In this document: one piece after another, positions 6,376 through 13,746 of the stretch
How positions within the stretch are numbered: the first letter of the stretch is position 1
How the letters are laid out: every line of letters starts with the position of its first letter
Assembly (NCBI GenBank): GCA_900549645.1
Contig: URPD01000049.1
Coordinates: 1-14,720 of the forward strand
Length of the DNA: 14,720 nt
Direction of reading: 5' to 3'
Origin: an uncultured Eubacteriales bacterium
GTDB lineage: Bacteria; Bacillota; Clostridia; Oscillospirales; Oscillospiraceae
Notes under the pieces: model-generated
What the model was told of the DNA's origin: nothing
Databases searched by the model: none
Seen by the model: the letters and a program-made list of their open reading frames with translations, nothing else
Translations under genes and position numbers: made by a program

Positions 6376-7506
6376 CTATTCGTCTTTATCGTAGCTGTCG
6401 AGGAAATGGTGCCGCACACCGTGCTGCTTATAGGCAATGAGCGTATCGAGGTTCACGTTCTCGACGCTCTTGAATATGCACTTCTCAACGTCGGGGTTCG
6501 ACTTCTTCAGCTCGCGTATCAGCTCCTTCGTCTCCTGTCGCTTGGAGTGATTCTGCCCGTCGTTGCAGGTAGTGCAGGTGTCGGTAAACTTACACGCGCA
6601 CTGGATGAAGTGCAGCCCGTTATAATCGCGCCACGCCTTGATATCGTCCTCGCGGATGAGGTACAGCGGGCGTATCAGCTCCATGCCGGGGAAATTCGTG
6701 CTGTGCAGCTTCGGCATCATGCTCTGTATCTGCGCGCCGTGCAGCATACCCATGAGTATGGTCTCGATAACGTCGTCATAATGGTGCCCAAGCGCAATTT
6801 TATTGCAGCCAAGCTCCTGCGCGAAGCGGTACAGGTAGCCGCGGCGCATCCTCGCGCAGAGGTAGCACGGCGATTTCTCGACGTTGTAAACGGACTCGAA
6901 AATGTCCGTCTCGAATATCGTGACCGGTATGCCCAGCGCGCGGGCGTTATCCTCGATTATGCGGCGGTTGTCGGCATTGTAGCCCGGATCCATCACGAGG
7001 TACTTGACCTCGAAATTGACCTCGCTGTACCGCTTCAGCTCCTGAAAAAGCTTCGCCATCAGCATCGAGTCCTTGCCGCCGGAGATGCACACCGCGACGC
7101 GGTCGCCCTCGTTGACAAGCTGATAGGTCTTGAGCGCCTTTATAAACTTGCTCATCAGCGACACGCGGAATTTCTTGCGTATGCTCTGCTCGACCCGCTC
7201 GCGCAGCTCCTCGTCGTTGCGGCGGCGCATCTCCGCGCGCAGCCACGCGATGTAGCCGCCCTCAAGGCTGTACGCCTCAAGTCCGCGGTCACACAGCTCG
7301 TCCGCGAGGTCTACGCTCACGACGCCGCGGGCGCAGTAGATTATCAGCTTTTTCCCGTCGTCCGGCGGGGACGCCAGCAGTTCCTCCGCGCTTATGCCGA
7401 CGGAGCCTGGAATAAAGCCGTAGGCGCGGTCACGCTCGCCGCGGATGTCGCATATAACGCAGTCCTCCGGCTGAAGCTCGCCGAGCTTTTCAACAGATAT
7501 CTCCAT
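6376..7506 (-). CDS. Rhodanese/TtcA-like PP-loop fusion, probable tRNA thiolation enzyme
   Basis: This 376-residue two-domain protein has an N-terminal rhodanese domain (about 1-95), with the sulfur-carrying cysteine at C58 in the loop CARGVV and the typical LEGGYIAWL end. After a charged linker comes a TtcA-family PP-loop ATPase: SGGKDS (142-147), PCYLC (213-217) and LGHHYDDVIET (239-249). TtcA enzymes activate tRNA C32 with ATP and insert sulfur using a 4Fe-4S cluster. Here C214 and C217 match two of the E. coli cluster ligands. The third may come from the C-terminal group C303, C305, C311, C314, which is richer than the usual CNLC. A fused rhodanese domain suggests persulfide delivery within one chain, by analogy with ThiI. 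The target base is inferred, not shown. ATG with GGAGG; third gene of the rpiB operon, 21 bases after its neighbour. Confidence 0.85.
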   Translation of the reverse strand: MEISVEKLGELQPEDCVICDIRGERDRAYGFIPGSVGISAEELLASPPDDGKKLIIYCARGVVSVDLADELCDRGLEAYSLEGGYIAWLRAEMRRRNDEELRERVEQSIRKKFRVSLMSKFIKALKTYQLVNEGDRVAVCISGGKDSMLMAKLFQELKRYSEVNFEVKYLVMDPGYNADNRRIIEDNARALGIPVTIFETDIFESVYNVEKSPCYLCARMRRGYLYRFAQELGCNKIALGHHYDDVIETILMGMLHGAQIQSMMPKLHSTNFPGMELIRPLYLIREDDIKAWRDYNGLHFIQCACKFTDTCTTCNDGQNHSKRQETKELIRELKKSNPDVEKCIFKSVENVNLDTLIAYKQHGVRHHFLDSYDKDE

Positions 7507-7527
7507 GTTCGGCCTCCTCCGGACGCG

Positions 7528-8685
7528 TCATTCGCTCTTGGGTTCTTCCTTGTCTATCAGCACCCAAGATATTGAATCCGAGGGGCTGGGCAGATAGTTC
7601 ACGACCACTGGCACGAAGCGGTACTCCGCCTGTCCGAGCGTGACGCGCGGCGTGATATCCTCCATGTTATAGACATAGGTGCCCTTGTCCGTCGGGTGGT
7701 ACACGCGGTCGAAGAGCTTCATAAACAGCACCGCGTCCTGCCCGTTCGAGGTGTCGGGGCCGACGAGCGCCTTGCGGCTGTAACAGTATATCGAGAGCCG
7801 CCCCGGCCTGTCCTGCAATGCGTCCGCCACGCTCACCGCGAAGCCGCACACCGCGTTCACGGCGCTCGGCGGGGAGGACATGTCGCGCGTATAGACAAGC
7901 TTGGTGTTCTCATCGGTTATCGTCGGGTGCAGGACGTTTGCGAGCACGACCTCGTCAAAGCCCATGTCGTAAAGCTCGTTGCACATGTCGATAACGTACT
8001 GCCGAAGCTCGGTATTATACGGGTCGAGCCATGCGCCCTCGTCGTCGGTATAGTTGCCGCCAAGCTCGGTACGCAGGCAGACGGTCGTACTGCGGGACGC
8101 ATACAGCGCGTCACGGCAGACGTTTATCTCCGCGACGAGGTAGATGTCCTTATCCTCGCGGGCTTTCAGCCCCGCGATAAGCTCCGGTATTTGACGGGTC
8201 TGCTCCGTCTCGACATAGAGGCCGTAATTCACCGCGGCCTGCGCCTGCGAGTTCCACATGAGGTTGCCGCTCACGGGCTTCATCTCCAGCACGAGCGCGT
8301 TGCCGACGCTGAGACGGTCGGCGTATTCGTTGAGCTTGTCCTGCGTGATGTTCTCGCTTGAGACATAGATCGCGCGCATTGCGGGCACATCCTCGCCGAC
8401 CTGCGCCTCGATGCCGGAATAGTCCGGGTCGTCAAAGGTGATCGACGCGTCCACCGGGTCAAACACCTTCACGACGTTGCCCTCGGAGTCCACGGTCGTG
8501 TTTTCCTCGCTCTTGAGGATCGGCAGCTCGACCGACACGCCCTCCTTGGAGATGACGGCGTACTGCTGCATCGAATAGAACAGCACGACGGTCAGCACGA
8601 TGATGCCGATTATAACGGCGGCAGGGATTATCGCGTAGCTGCGCTTTTTCCGCCTGCCCTTGTAAAATTCACTGTTTCTTGCCAA
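7528..8685 (-). CDS. Membrane-anchored putative glycoside hydrolase-like protein (DUF4015-like)
   Basis: This 385-residue protein has a basic start (KGRRKKR), one membrane segment at about 17-38 and a long outside domain, so it is a type II or signal-anchored extracytoplasmic protein. The outer domain has the features I associate with DUF4015 putative glycoside hydrolases: an N-terminal IYVSSE strand (106-111), NALVLEMKP (129-137), an IYLVAEINV strand (181-189), WLDPYN (219-224) and MGFDEVV (241-247). In that family the last strand usually reads GFDEIQFDYIRFP, whereas here it is GFDEVVLANVLHP (242-254), so the conserved Asp is absent. Activity is therefore doubtful. The start is TTG with a strong GGGGGGA upstream; no in-frame ATG fits. 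It sits 25 bases after rpiB and 21 before the rhodanese fusion gene. A cell-wall role is only a guess. Confidence 0.7.
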   Translation of the reverse strand: MARNSEFYKGRRKKRSYAIIPAAVIIGIIVLTVVLFYSMQQYAVISKEGVSVELPILKSEENTTVDSEGNVVKVFDPVDASITFDDPDYSGIEAQVGEDVPAMRAIYVSSENITQDKLNEYADRLSVGNALVLEMKPVSGNLMWNSQAQAAVNYGLYVETEQTRQIPELIAGLKAREDKDIYLVAEINVCRDALYASRSTTVCLRTELGGNYTDDEGAWLDPYNTELRQYVIDMCNELYDMGFDEVVLANVLHPTITDENTKLVYTRDMSSPPSAVNAVCGFAVSVADALQDRPGRLSIYCYSRKALVGPDTSNGQDAVLFMKLFDRVYHPTDKGTYVYNMEDITPRVTLGQAEYRFVPVVVNYLPSPSDSISWVLIDKEEPKSE

Positions 8686-8710
8686 GAAAGTTCCCCCCAG
8701 CTTCGGGTAA

Positions 8711-9139
8711 TCAGTCCTCTATCATCTCTATGCGGCGGATGTGCCGCTCGCTGTTGGAAAACGGTGTGTCGAGGAAGGTGTCAACGATCTTCAGCGCGAG
8801 GCCGGGGCCGATGACGCGCGCGCCGAGCGCGAGGACGTTGGCGTCGTTGTGCTGACGGGTCGCCTCGGCGGAGAAGCAGTCTCCGCAGAGCGCCGCGCGG
8901 ATGCCGTGCACCTTGTTCGCGGTGATGGAGATGCCGATGCCGGTGCCGCAGATGATGATGCCGCGTTCGCACTCGCCGGAGGCGACGGCGTTCGCCACGG
9001 CCTTGCCGTACACCGGGTAGTCACAGCTCGCGTCGGAATAGGTGCCGAAGTCCTTGTATTCAAGCCCTCTCGCGTCGAGGTGAGCCATGATCTCTTTTTT
9101 CAGTTCAAATCCGCCGTGGTCAGAGCCTATTGCAATCAT
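8711..9139 (-). CDS. rpiB: Ribose-5-phosphate isomerase B
   Basis: RpiB interconverts ribose 5-phosphate and ribulose 5-phosphate in the non-oxidative pentose phosphate pathway. The 142-residue protein is full length with family motifs in place: SDHGG (6-10), the catalytic-base cysteine C64 in the ICGTGIG loop (63-69), RAALC (81-85) and RQHNDANVL (95-103) with active-site His97. The ATG has AGGAGA upstream. It is the first gene of a three-gene minus-strand operon, and its two downstream partners have no obvious metabolic link to it. Some homologues isomerise allose or galactose 6-phosphate, but the short length and motif set fit RpiB best. Confidence 0.94.
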   Translation of the reverse strand: MIAIGSDHGGFELKKEIMAHLDARGLEYKDFGTYSDASCDYPVYGKAVANAVASGECERGIIICGTGIGISITANKVHGIRAALCGDCFSAEATRQHNDANVLALGARVIGPGLALKIVDTFLDTPFSNSERHIRRIEMIED

Positions 9140-9187
9140 TTTATATTTCTCCTATTCAATAATATTCCTATTTTATATACTTGTGTA

Positions 9188-9216
9188 ATTGTACCACTAT
9201 CCGCCGCGCGGTTCAA
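9188..9216 (-). promoter_or_regulatory. Promoter for the rpiB operon
   Basis: On the minus strand TTGAAC (9216-9211), a 17-base spacer, then TACAAT (9193-9188). The spacer ends in TGG, giving an extended -10 element. It lies about 50 bases before the rpiB ATG. Confidence 0.65.
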
Positions 9217-9256
9217 GCCCGCCGCACGATATATTGTAAACATTCGGTGAAGTCTA

Positions 9257-9285
9257 TTGACATTGCGCGGGCAAATTCTTAAAAT
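9257..9285 (+). promoter_or_regulatory. Promoter for the small membrane zinc-ribbon gene
   Basis: A consensus TTGACA (9257-9262), a 17-base spacer, then TAAAAT (9280-9285). Transcription would start near 9292, about 25 bases before the ATG at 9317. It is back-to-back with the rpiB promoter. Confidence 0.75.
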
Positions 9286-9316
9286 AAATTCAGAAATTTA
9301 TTTACGAGGCACAGAA

Positions 9317-9730
9317 ATGAAGCAAAGGCTACAAAAATTTTTTGAAGGCAGGCAGGGCATGGACGAGCTGTCCAAGGCGCTGTTCTGGGGCGGGCTTGCG
9401 GCGCTGCTGCTGTCCGGATTGTGCATAAATCTGCTCAACGGCGCGCTCAGCACGGTACTGAGCTGGCTGGGTCTGGCGGCGATAATAGTCTGCTTTGTGC
9501 GCGCTTTTTCGCGGCGGCTGGCACAGCGCGAGACCGAGAACGGCGTGTTTCTCGCCATGCGCGCCAAGCGTAAGCGCGAGTGGGAGGCGCGGAAGGATCG
9601 CTTCCGCCAGCGCAAGAATTATAAGTTTTTCAAGTGCCCCGGCTGCGGAACGATACTGCGTGTGCCCCGCGGCAAGGGGAAGATACACATCAGCTGCAAA
9701 TGCGGGTATATTCTGTATAGAAAAACGTGA
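9317..9730 (+). CDS. Small membrane protein with C-terminal zinc ribbon, function unknown
   Basis: This 137-residue protein starts at ATG 9317. The longer frame back to 9257 begins on the promoter's -35 box and is rejected; an ACGAGGC sequence precedes the chosen ATG. Residues 22-40 and 43-61 are two hydrophobic segments forming a probable membrane hairpin. They are followed by a very basic stretch (about 66-104) and a compact zinc ribbon with C107-P-G-C110 and C127-K-C129, around the motif LRVPRGKGKI. Such ribbons are common in Clostridia, normally with a CxxC second knuckle; here it is CxC. The basic region and ribbon should face the cytoplasm. I do not recognise a specific function. It is a single-gene transcript with its own promoter and terminator. 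Confidence 0.8.
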   Translation: MKQRLQKFFEGRQGMDELSKALFWGGLAALLLSGLCINLLNGALSTVLSWLGLAAIIVCFVRAFSRRLAQRETENGVFLAMRAKRKREWEARKDRFRQRKNYKFFKCPGCGTILRVPRGKGKIHISCKCGYILYRKT

Positions 9731-9737
9731 ATGTGTG

Positions 9738-9769
9738 AATCGGGACGGATATAAGCCGTCCCGATTTTT
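9738..9769 (+). terminator. Intrinsic terminator after the membrane zinc-ribbon gene
   Basis: TCGGGACGG (9740-9748), a 7-base loop, then CCGTCCCGA (9756-9764), followed by TTTTT. It begins 8 bases after the stop codon. The stem GGGACGG/CCGTCCC is identical to that at 5044-5065. Confidence 0.9.
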
Positions 9770-9776
9770 GGGTGAG

Positions 9777-9871
9777 GCGCCCCTCTTAGGGGAGCAGTCG
9801 GCCGCAAGGCCGACTGAGGGGTCGCCAGTCTAGGACTATCACCAATTGGGAAAAGAAAAGGCTGAGTATAG
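9777..9871. repeat. Two-hairpin repeat copy with purine arm
   Basis: The head has CCCCT-CTT-AGGGG (9780-9792) and AGTCGGCC-GCAA-GGCCGACT (9796-9815). The arm runs from GAGGGGTCGCCAG (from 9816) through GGGAAAAGAAAA to GAGTATAG. Reverse-complemented, the head aligns with 4915-4964, but the longer stem has a different sequence that still pairs perfectly. It opens the 617-base gene-free stretch 9731-10347, in which I see no supportable gene. Confidence 0.7.
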
Positions 9872-9884
9872 TAGTGTACCCTTG

Positions 9885-9927
9885 GCTCCCTTGTGTAAAG
9901 GGAGCTGTCGCGGAGCGACTGAGGGAT
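9885..9927. repeat. Second two-hairpin repeat copy
   Basis: GCTCCCTT-GTGTA-AAGGGAGC (9885-9905) is followed by GTCGC-GGA-GCGAC (9907-9919) and GAGGGATTGTCCCC. It has the same order and spacing as the copy at 9777, with both stems changed but still paired. Confidence 0.65.
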
Positions 9928-10025
9928 TGTCCCCTGTACCGCAAATGTCACGCATTTGCCATAAAACGGCGCATAATTTGAGACTTATTCTGAATAATCC
10001 TTCCGGCTCGGCTTACACCGACCCA

Positions 10026-10113
10026 CCTCCCTTTACACAAGGGAGGAAAGAATTCGATCTATACTCTGCTCTTTCTTTTCCCCTCTGCTCCAGACTCAAC
10101 TCTGGCGACCCCT
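10026..10113. repeat. Inverted repeat arm and hairpin matching 9816-9905
   Basis: CCTCCCTT-TACAC-AAGGGAGG (10026-10046) mirrors the hairpin at 9885-9905. The following pyrimidine arm (10059-10113, containing CTTTCTTTTCCCC and GGCGACCCCT) is the inverted counterpart of the purine arm at 9816-9871. Together, 9816-10113 forms a long imperfect inverted repeat with about 150 bases of other sequence in the middle. Confidence 0.6.
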
Positions 10114-10204
10114 TCGGCGCTAGCGCGCCACTGTCTCGCTGCGGCTCGGTCACGGCGCGGCTCTGACATGCCCCCGGCAAGTCATTCACTACCGCGCCGC
10201 CGTT

Positions 10205-10240
10205 GCACTACCCTAAAAGGGGCAGCACTTTGCGGCAAAG
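10205..10240. repeat. Degenerate copy of the two-hairpin repeat head
   Basis: CCCTAAAAGGGG (10211-10222) is followed by CTTTG-CGG-CAAAG (10228-10240), the same two-hairpin layout as 9777-9815 with yet another second stem. The intervening 10114-10204 is GC-rich and imperfectly palindromic, with no gene that I can support. Confidence 0.5.
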
Positions 10241-10288
10241 ATTTCAATACAACGCGTCGATTTTCACATATTCCCCACACAAACAACA

Positions 10289-10323
10289 GCCCCCCAGATA
10301 CTGCGATGCAGCATCCGGGGGGC
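10289..10323 (-). terminator. Terminator of the DUF512-der-plsY operon
   Basis: A 15-base stem with a 5-base loop lies 24 bases past the plsY stop. As minus-strand RNA, the two odd positions are G-U wobbles, whereas as plus-strand RNA they would be A-C mismatches. The hairpin therefore suits the plsY direction. It is followed by UGUUGUUUG, a modest U-rich tail. Confidence 0.75.
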
Positions 10324-10347
10324 GTGCCATTAACTATTCAATTACGC

Positions 10348-10992
10348 TCAGAATTTATTATCCAGCTTATAACTGATGTCCTCCTCGAAGCTGAGCTTCG
10401 TTTCGCGGCCGGAGAGCATACGCGACACGGCGGGGATATGCCGCACGAGCACCGCAAGCCCCGTGAACAGCGCAAGCTTCATCACCAGCGGGTCATCCAC
10501 CAGCAGGAGCGACGCGATGCACATTACCGCGGCCCCGGCCACAGCGCCGAGCGACACGTACCTCGTCAGCCATATGCCGAGCGCCACGAACAGCAGCACC
10601 GCCAGCGCGCCGGAGAAATTCACGAACGCCATCACAACGAGCATACATATTATCGCGTGGCTGCCCTTGAGGTCATAAAACAGCGGATACAGCTGCCCCA
10701 TCACAAGGCAGAAGCCCGCAAACGCGCGCCCCACGGCGGTCTGACCCTTTATGCCCATCAGCAGCCCGCCGATAAGGATCGGCAGGATATCGCGCACAAG
10801 CTCCACAAGCAGCAGCTTCACCAAGCCCTTCGCGCCGTATATGCGGCGGAAGTTCGAGAGCGCGGAGCTGCCCGTGCCGAGACGGCGCAGATTCACATGA
10901 AAAACATAATTCGACGCTATGACAACGCTGCTCATGCTGCCGATGCCATAGGCGATAACGGCAATGATTATCAGCAGAACGGTATATATCAT
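10348..10992 (-). CDS. plsY: PlsY-family glycerol-3-phosphate acyltransferase, motif-divergent
   Basis: PlsY transfers acyl groups from acyl-phosphate to glycerol 3-phosphate at the membrane, the first step of phosphatidate synthesis in Gram-positives. The 214-residue multi-pass protein sits directly after der with a 4-base ATGA overlap, the usual place for plsY in Clostridia. It keeps the overall layout: GSMSS (18-22), RYVSLGA (144-150) and RH followed by SRMLSGRETKL (184-200). However, motif 1, normally GSGNxGATN, reads GTGSSALSN (39-47). Motif 2, normally GHxxPxFxxFKGGKGVAT, reads GQLYPLFYDLKGSHAII (99-115), so the His and the GGKG phosphate-binding loop are gone. It may be a specialised or inactive paralogue. 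I call the family with confidence and the activity with doubt. Confidence 0.75.
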   Translation of the reverse strand: MIYTVLLIIIAVIAYGIGSMSSVVIASNYVFHVNLRRLGTGSSALSNFRRIYGAKGLVKLLLVELVRDILPILIGGLLMGIKGQTAVGRAFAGFCLVMGQLYPLFYDLKGSHAIICMLVVMAFVNFSGALAVLLFVALGIWLTRYVSLGAVAGAAVMCIASLLLVDDPLVMKLALFTGLAVLVRHIPAVSRMLSGRETKLSFEEDISYKLDNKF

Positions 10993-12314
10993 TCCTTCTC
11001 GCCTTTCTGCCGAATGACGATGCGTATCGGCGTACCCTCAAGGCCGAACACGGCGCGTATCTGATTCTCGATATACCGCTGATACGAGAAATGGAACAGC
11101 TCGCGCGAATTGCAGAATATCACGAAATTCGGCGGGCAGATGCCGGTCTGCGTCATGTAATATATCTTCAGGCGGCGTCCCTTATCCGTGGGCGGCTGGA
11201 CTCTCGCCTGCGCGTCGGCAAGGACGTTATTGAGCATACCGGTGGTGATGCGCATATGGCTCTGGTCGTTGGCGAAGTTTATAAGCTCAAAGAGCCTGTC
11301 AGTGCGCTGGCCGGTCATGGCGGAGATGAATACAATGGGCGCGTAGCTCATAAAGCTCAGATCGCGCATGATGTCCTTGCGCATCTTTTCCATGGTTCCG
11401 GTCTCCTTGTCGACCAAGTCCCACTTGTTGACGACGATGATGCTCGCCTTGCCCGCCTCATGTGCAAGCCCGGCGATCTTCGTGTCCTGCTCGGTGACGC
11501 CGTCGCGCGCGTCTATCATAATCAGGCAGACGTCCGCCCGCTCGATGGCGAGCTGTGCGCGCATGACGGAGAACTTCTCGATGCGTTCGTCGACCTTCGA
11601 CTTGCGGCGGATGCCGGCGGTGTCGATGAACATGAACTTGCCGTTCTCGTTTTCAAACAGCGTATCCACCGCGTCGCGCGTCGTGCCCGCGATATTGCTG
11701 ACGATGAGCCGCTTCTCGCCGAGGATGCGGTTTATCAGCGAGGATTTGCCGACGTTCGGCTTGCCGATGACCGCGACCTTGACGTAGTCCGGCTCCTCGT
11801 CCTCATCCTCCGCTTCCGGGAAATACTTGACGCACTCGTCAAGCAGGTCGCCGGTGCCGTGGCCATGGATGGCGGAGACGGCGATCGGATCGCCGAGGCC
11901 GAGAGAGTAAAACTCGTAGAGCGCGGGATCCTCAGCGCCGGTGGAGTCGGCCTTATTGACGGCGAGGACGACGGGCTTACGCGAGCGCAGCAGCATATTC
12001 GCCACGTCCTTGTCCGCCGCGGTGACGCCGGTACGGATATCGGTGACGAGGACGATGACGTCCGCCGCGTTTATCGCGATCTGCGCCTGCTCGCGCATGA
12101 ACAGCAGTATCTCGCTGTCGGTCGTCGGCTCGATGCCGCCGGTGTCTACTATATCAAATTTTCTGCCGCACCACTCGCACTCGGCGTAGAGCCTGTCGCG
12201 CGTGACGCCGGGAGTGTCCTCGACTATCGAGAGGCGCTGCCCGACAAGGCGGTTGAAAAGCATGGACTTGCCGACGTTCGGCCTGCCCACTATTGCAACA
12301 AGAGGTCTTGCCAT
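10989..12314 (-). CDS. der: Ribosome assembly GTPase Der (EngA)
   Basis: Der is an essential double-GTPase needed for 50S subunit maturation. The 441-residue protein shows two G domains: GRPNVGKS (10-17), DTGG (57-60) and NKAD (120-123) in the first; GKPNVGKS (184-191), DTAG (231-234) and NKWD (296-299) in the second. The acidic linker EAEDEDEEPD joins them, and a C-terminal KH-like domain follows. The ATG has GGAGGG upstream. It lies 22 bases after the DUF512 gene and overlaps plsY by 4 bases, so the three are probably translated from one message. Confidence 0.97.
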   Translation of the reverse strand: MARPLVAIVGRPNVGKSMLFNRLVGQRLSIVEDTPGVTRDRLYAECEWCGRKFDIVDTGGIEPTTDSEILLFMREQAQIAINAADVIVLVTDIRTGVTAADKDVANMLLRSRKPVVLAVNKADSTGAEDPALYEFYSLGLGDPIAVSAIHGHGTGDLLDECVKYFPEAEDEDEEPDYVKVAVIGKPNVGKSSLINRILGEKRLIVSNIAGTTRDAVDTLFENENGKFMFIDTAGIRRKSKVDERIEKFSVMRAQLAIERADVCLIMIDARDGVTEQDTKIAGLAHEAGKASIIVVNKWDLVDKETGTMEKMRKDIMRDLSFMSYAPIVFISAMTGQRTDRLFELINFANDQSHMRITTGMLNNVLADAQARVQPPTDKGRRLKIYYMTQTGICPPNFVIFCNSRELFHFSYQRYIENQIRAVFGLEGTPIRIVIRQKGEKE

Positions 12315-12336
12315 ATCTTTCCCTCCTATTTATATA

Positions 12337-13698
12337 TCAGTTCTGATTATATCTGTAATAATCCGTGTCCTCGCCGCGCTCCGGGAGCTTCACTTCGGGC
12401 AGCTCGCCCGCCATCGCGTCCCACAGCGCGAAGCCGTCCTGCTCGATGGGGTATATCGGCACGCCCAGCTCGCGCACGGCCTCCTCAAGCGTGATATCGT
12501 CGAGGAAGTCCATCTCCTGCCGCCGAAGCATGTTCTGCGATATCAGCAGCCGCTCGCCGAGGTCTTTCCCCTTGAGCTGGCGGATGAGATCCTGCCCGGT
12601 TATAAGGCCGGTGACGTTGATGCTGTGGCCGAAGAAGTCGTTGACTATCGGATAGACCTTACCATTTAGTGTATCATATTTTTCGTGCGCGATGTCTACA
12701 AGCTTCTGGAAATACGGCGCGGCGGAGACGCCGGTCGCAATCGTGAATGGTACGCCGTCCGGCGGGTCGGACAGGCGCAGTGCGGAGCGGAACTCCGTCT
12801 CCAGCATACGAAGCATACCCACGCCGTTTTCAAGCTGGGTGTGCTCCTCGAAAAATTCGTCCGGCGGGAACTCGCGTCCGGCAAGGATGTAGAACTCGTC
12901 CCCGCAGAAGAAGATGCGTGTGCCGTGCTTTTCAAGGCACCTGTCGCCGAACTCGGTTATCATGTCCAGCGTCTCGGCGGCGTGCTCCTTTGTGAACGGC
13001 GTCAGCGGGTACAGCCCCTCGCGGAACTTCGTCAGTCCCACCGGGACTATCGACACGCTGTGTACTCCGGGGTACATCGCCTCAAGATCACGCATTGAGC
13101 GCATAAGCTCCTCCCCGTCGTTGAGACCAGGGCAGCAGACGATCTGGCAGTTCATCGTGATGCCGGATTCCGCGAAGCGGCGCATGGATTTTATCGTCTC
13201 TCCGGCGCGCGGATTGCGCAGCATGGCACAGCGAAGTTCCGGATTCGTCGTGTGGACGGAGACGTTTATCGGGCTTATATGCAGCGCGATGATGCGCTCG
13301 ATCTCGCGCTTCGATAGGTTCGTAAGCGTGATGTAGTTGCCGAGCAGGAAGCTCAGGCGCGCGTCGTCGTCCTTGAAGTACATGGTGCGGCGCATACCCT
13401 TCGGGAGCTGGTCGATGAAGCAGAAGACGCAGTTGTTCGCGCAGGAGCGCGGCGTGTCCATCAGGTAGCTCTCGAACTCAAGCCCAAGGTCGCCGCCGAC
13501 GGTCTTGCGGACGTGCACCTCGCGCTCGCTGCCGTCGGGATGGCGGAGCACGACGTGCAGCTCACTGTCGTAGGCAAAGAACTTGTAGTCGAGCACGTCT
13601 ATTATTTTGTGGCCGTTTATTGATATGACCGCGTCGCCGGGGTGTGCCTTGCCGTGCAGCGGGCTGCCGCGGTCGACGGATTTGATGAGATTGTCCAT
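12337..13698 (-). CDS. DUF512 family radical SAM protein with N-terminal PDZ-like domain
   Basis: The start is the ATG at 13698, with GGAGGAAC just upstream. A longer frame to 13749 runs into a terminator hairpin and is rejected. The 453-residue protein has a short PDZ-like domain (about 1-65, with GSPLHGKAHPGD and INGHKI), then a radical SAM core with the cluster-binding C86xxxC90xxC93 in SCANNCVFCFIDQLPKG. It then has the family-typical YFKDDDARLSFLLGNYITL and a C-terminal DUF512 domain. The family is widespread in Clostridia next to der and plsY, and its reaction is unknown. Ribosome or membrane work is suggested only by its neighbours. Confidence 0.92.
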   Translation of the reverse strand: MDNLIKSVDRGSPLHGKAHPGDAVISINGHKIIDVLDYKFFAYDSELHVVLRHPDGSEREVHVRKTVGGDLGLEFESYLMDTPRSCANNCVFCFIDQLPKGMRRTMYFKDDDARLSFLLGNYITLTNLSKREIERIIALHISPINVSVHTTNPELRCAMLRNPRAGETIKSMRRFAESGITMNCQIVCCPGLNDGEELMRSMRDLEAMYPGVHSVSIVPVGLTKFREGLYPLTPFTKEHAAETLDMITEFGDRCLEKHGTRIFFCGDEFYILAGREFPPDEFFEEHTQLENGVGMLRMLETEFRSALRLSDPPDGVPFTIATGVSAAPYFQKLVDIAHEKYDTLNGKVYPIVNDFFGHSINVTGLITGQDLIRQLKGKDLGERLLISQNMLRRQEMDFLDDITLEEAVRELGVPIYPIEQDGFALWDAMAGELPEVKLPERGEDTDYYRYNQN

Positions 13699-13746
13699 GT
13701 TCCTCCGAAATCGCGCGGCGCAGCCAAATGCTCTGCTCCGCATACG

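Noticed and set aside
9846..11064. Short plus-strand frames across 9846-10166 and 10168-11064
   Set aside because: They consist of repeat DNA and antisense plsY sequence, with no homology I recognise and no ribosome binding site.
11091..12494. 467-codon plus-strand frame opposite der
   Set aside because: It is antisense to the intact double-GTPase gene; composition and lack of motifs mark it as a shadow. The same applies to 2840-3856, 6406-7575 and 3833-4834.
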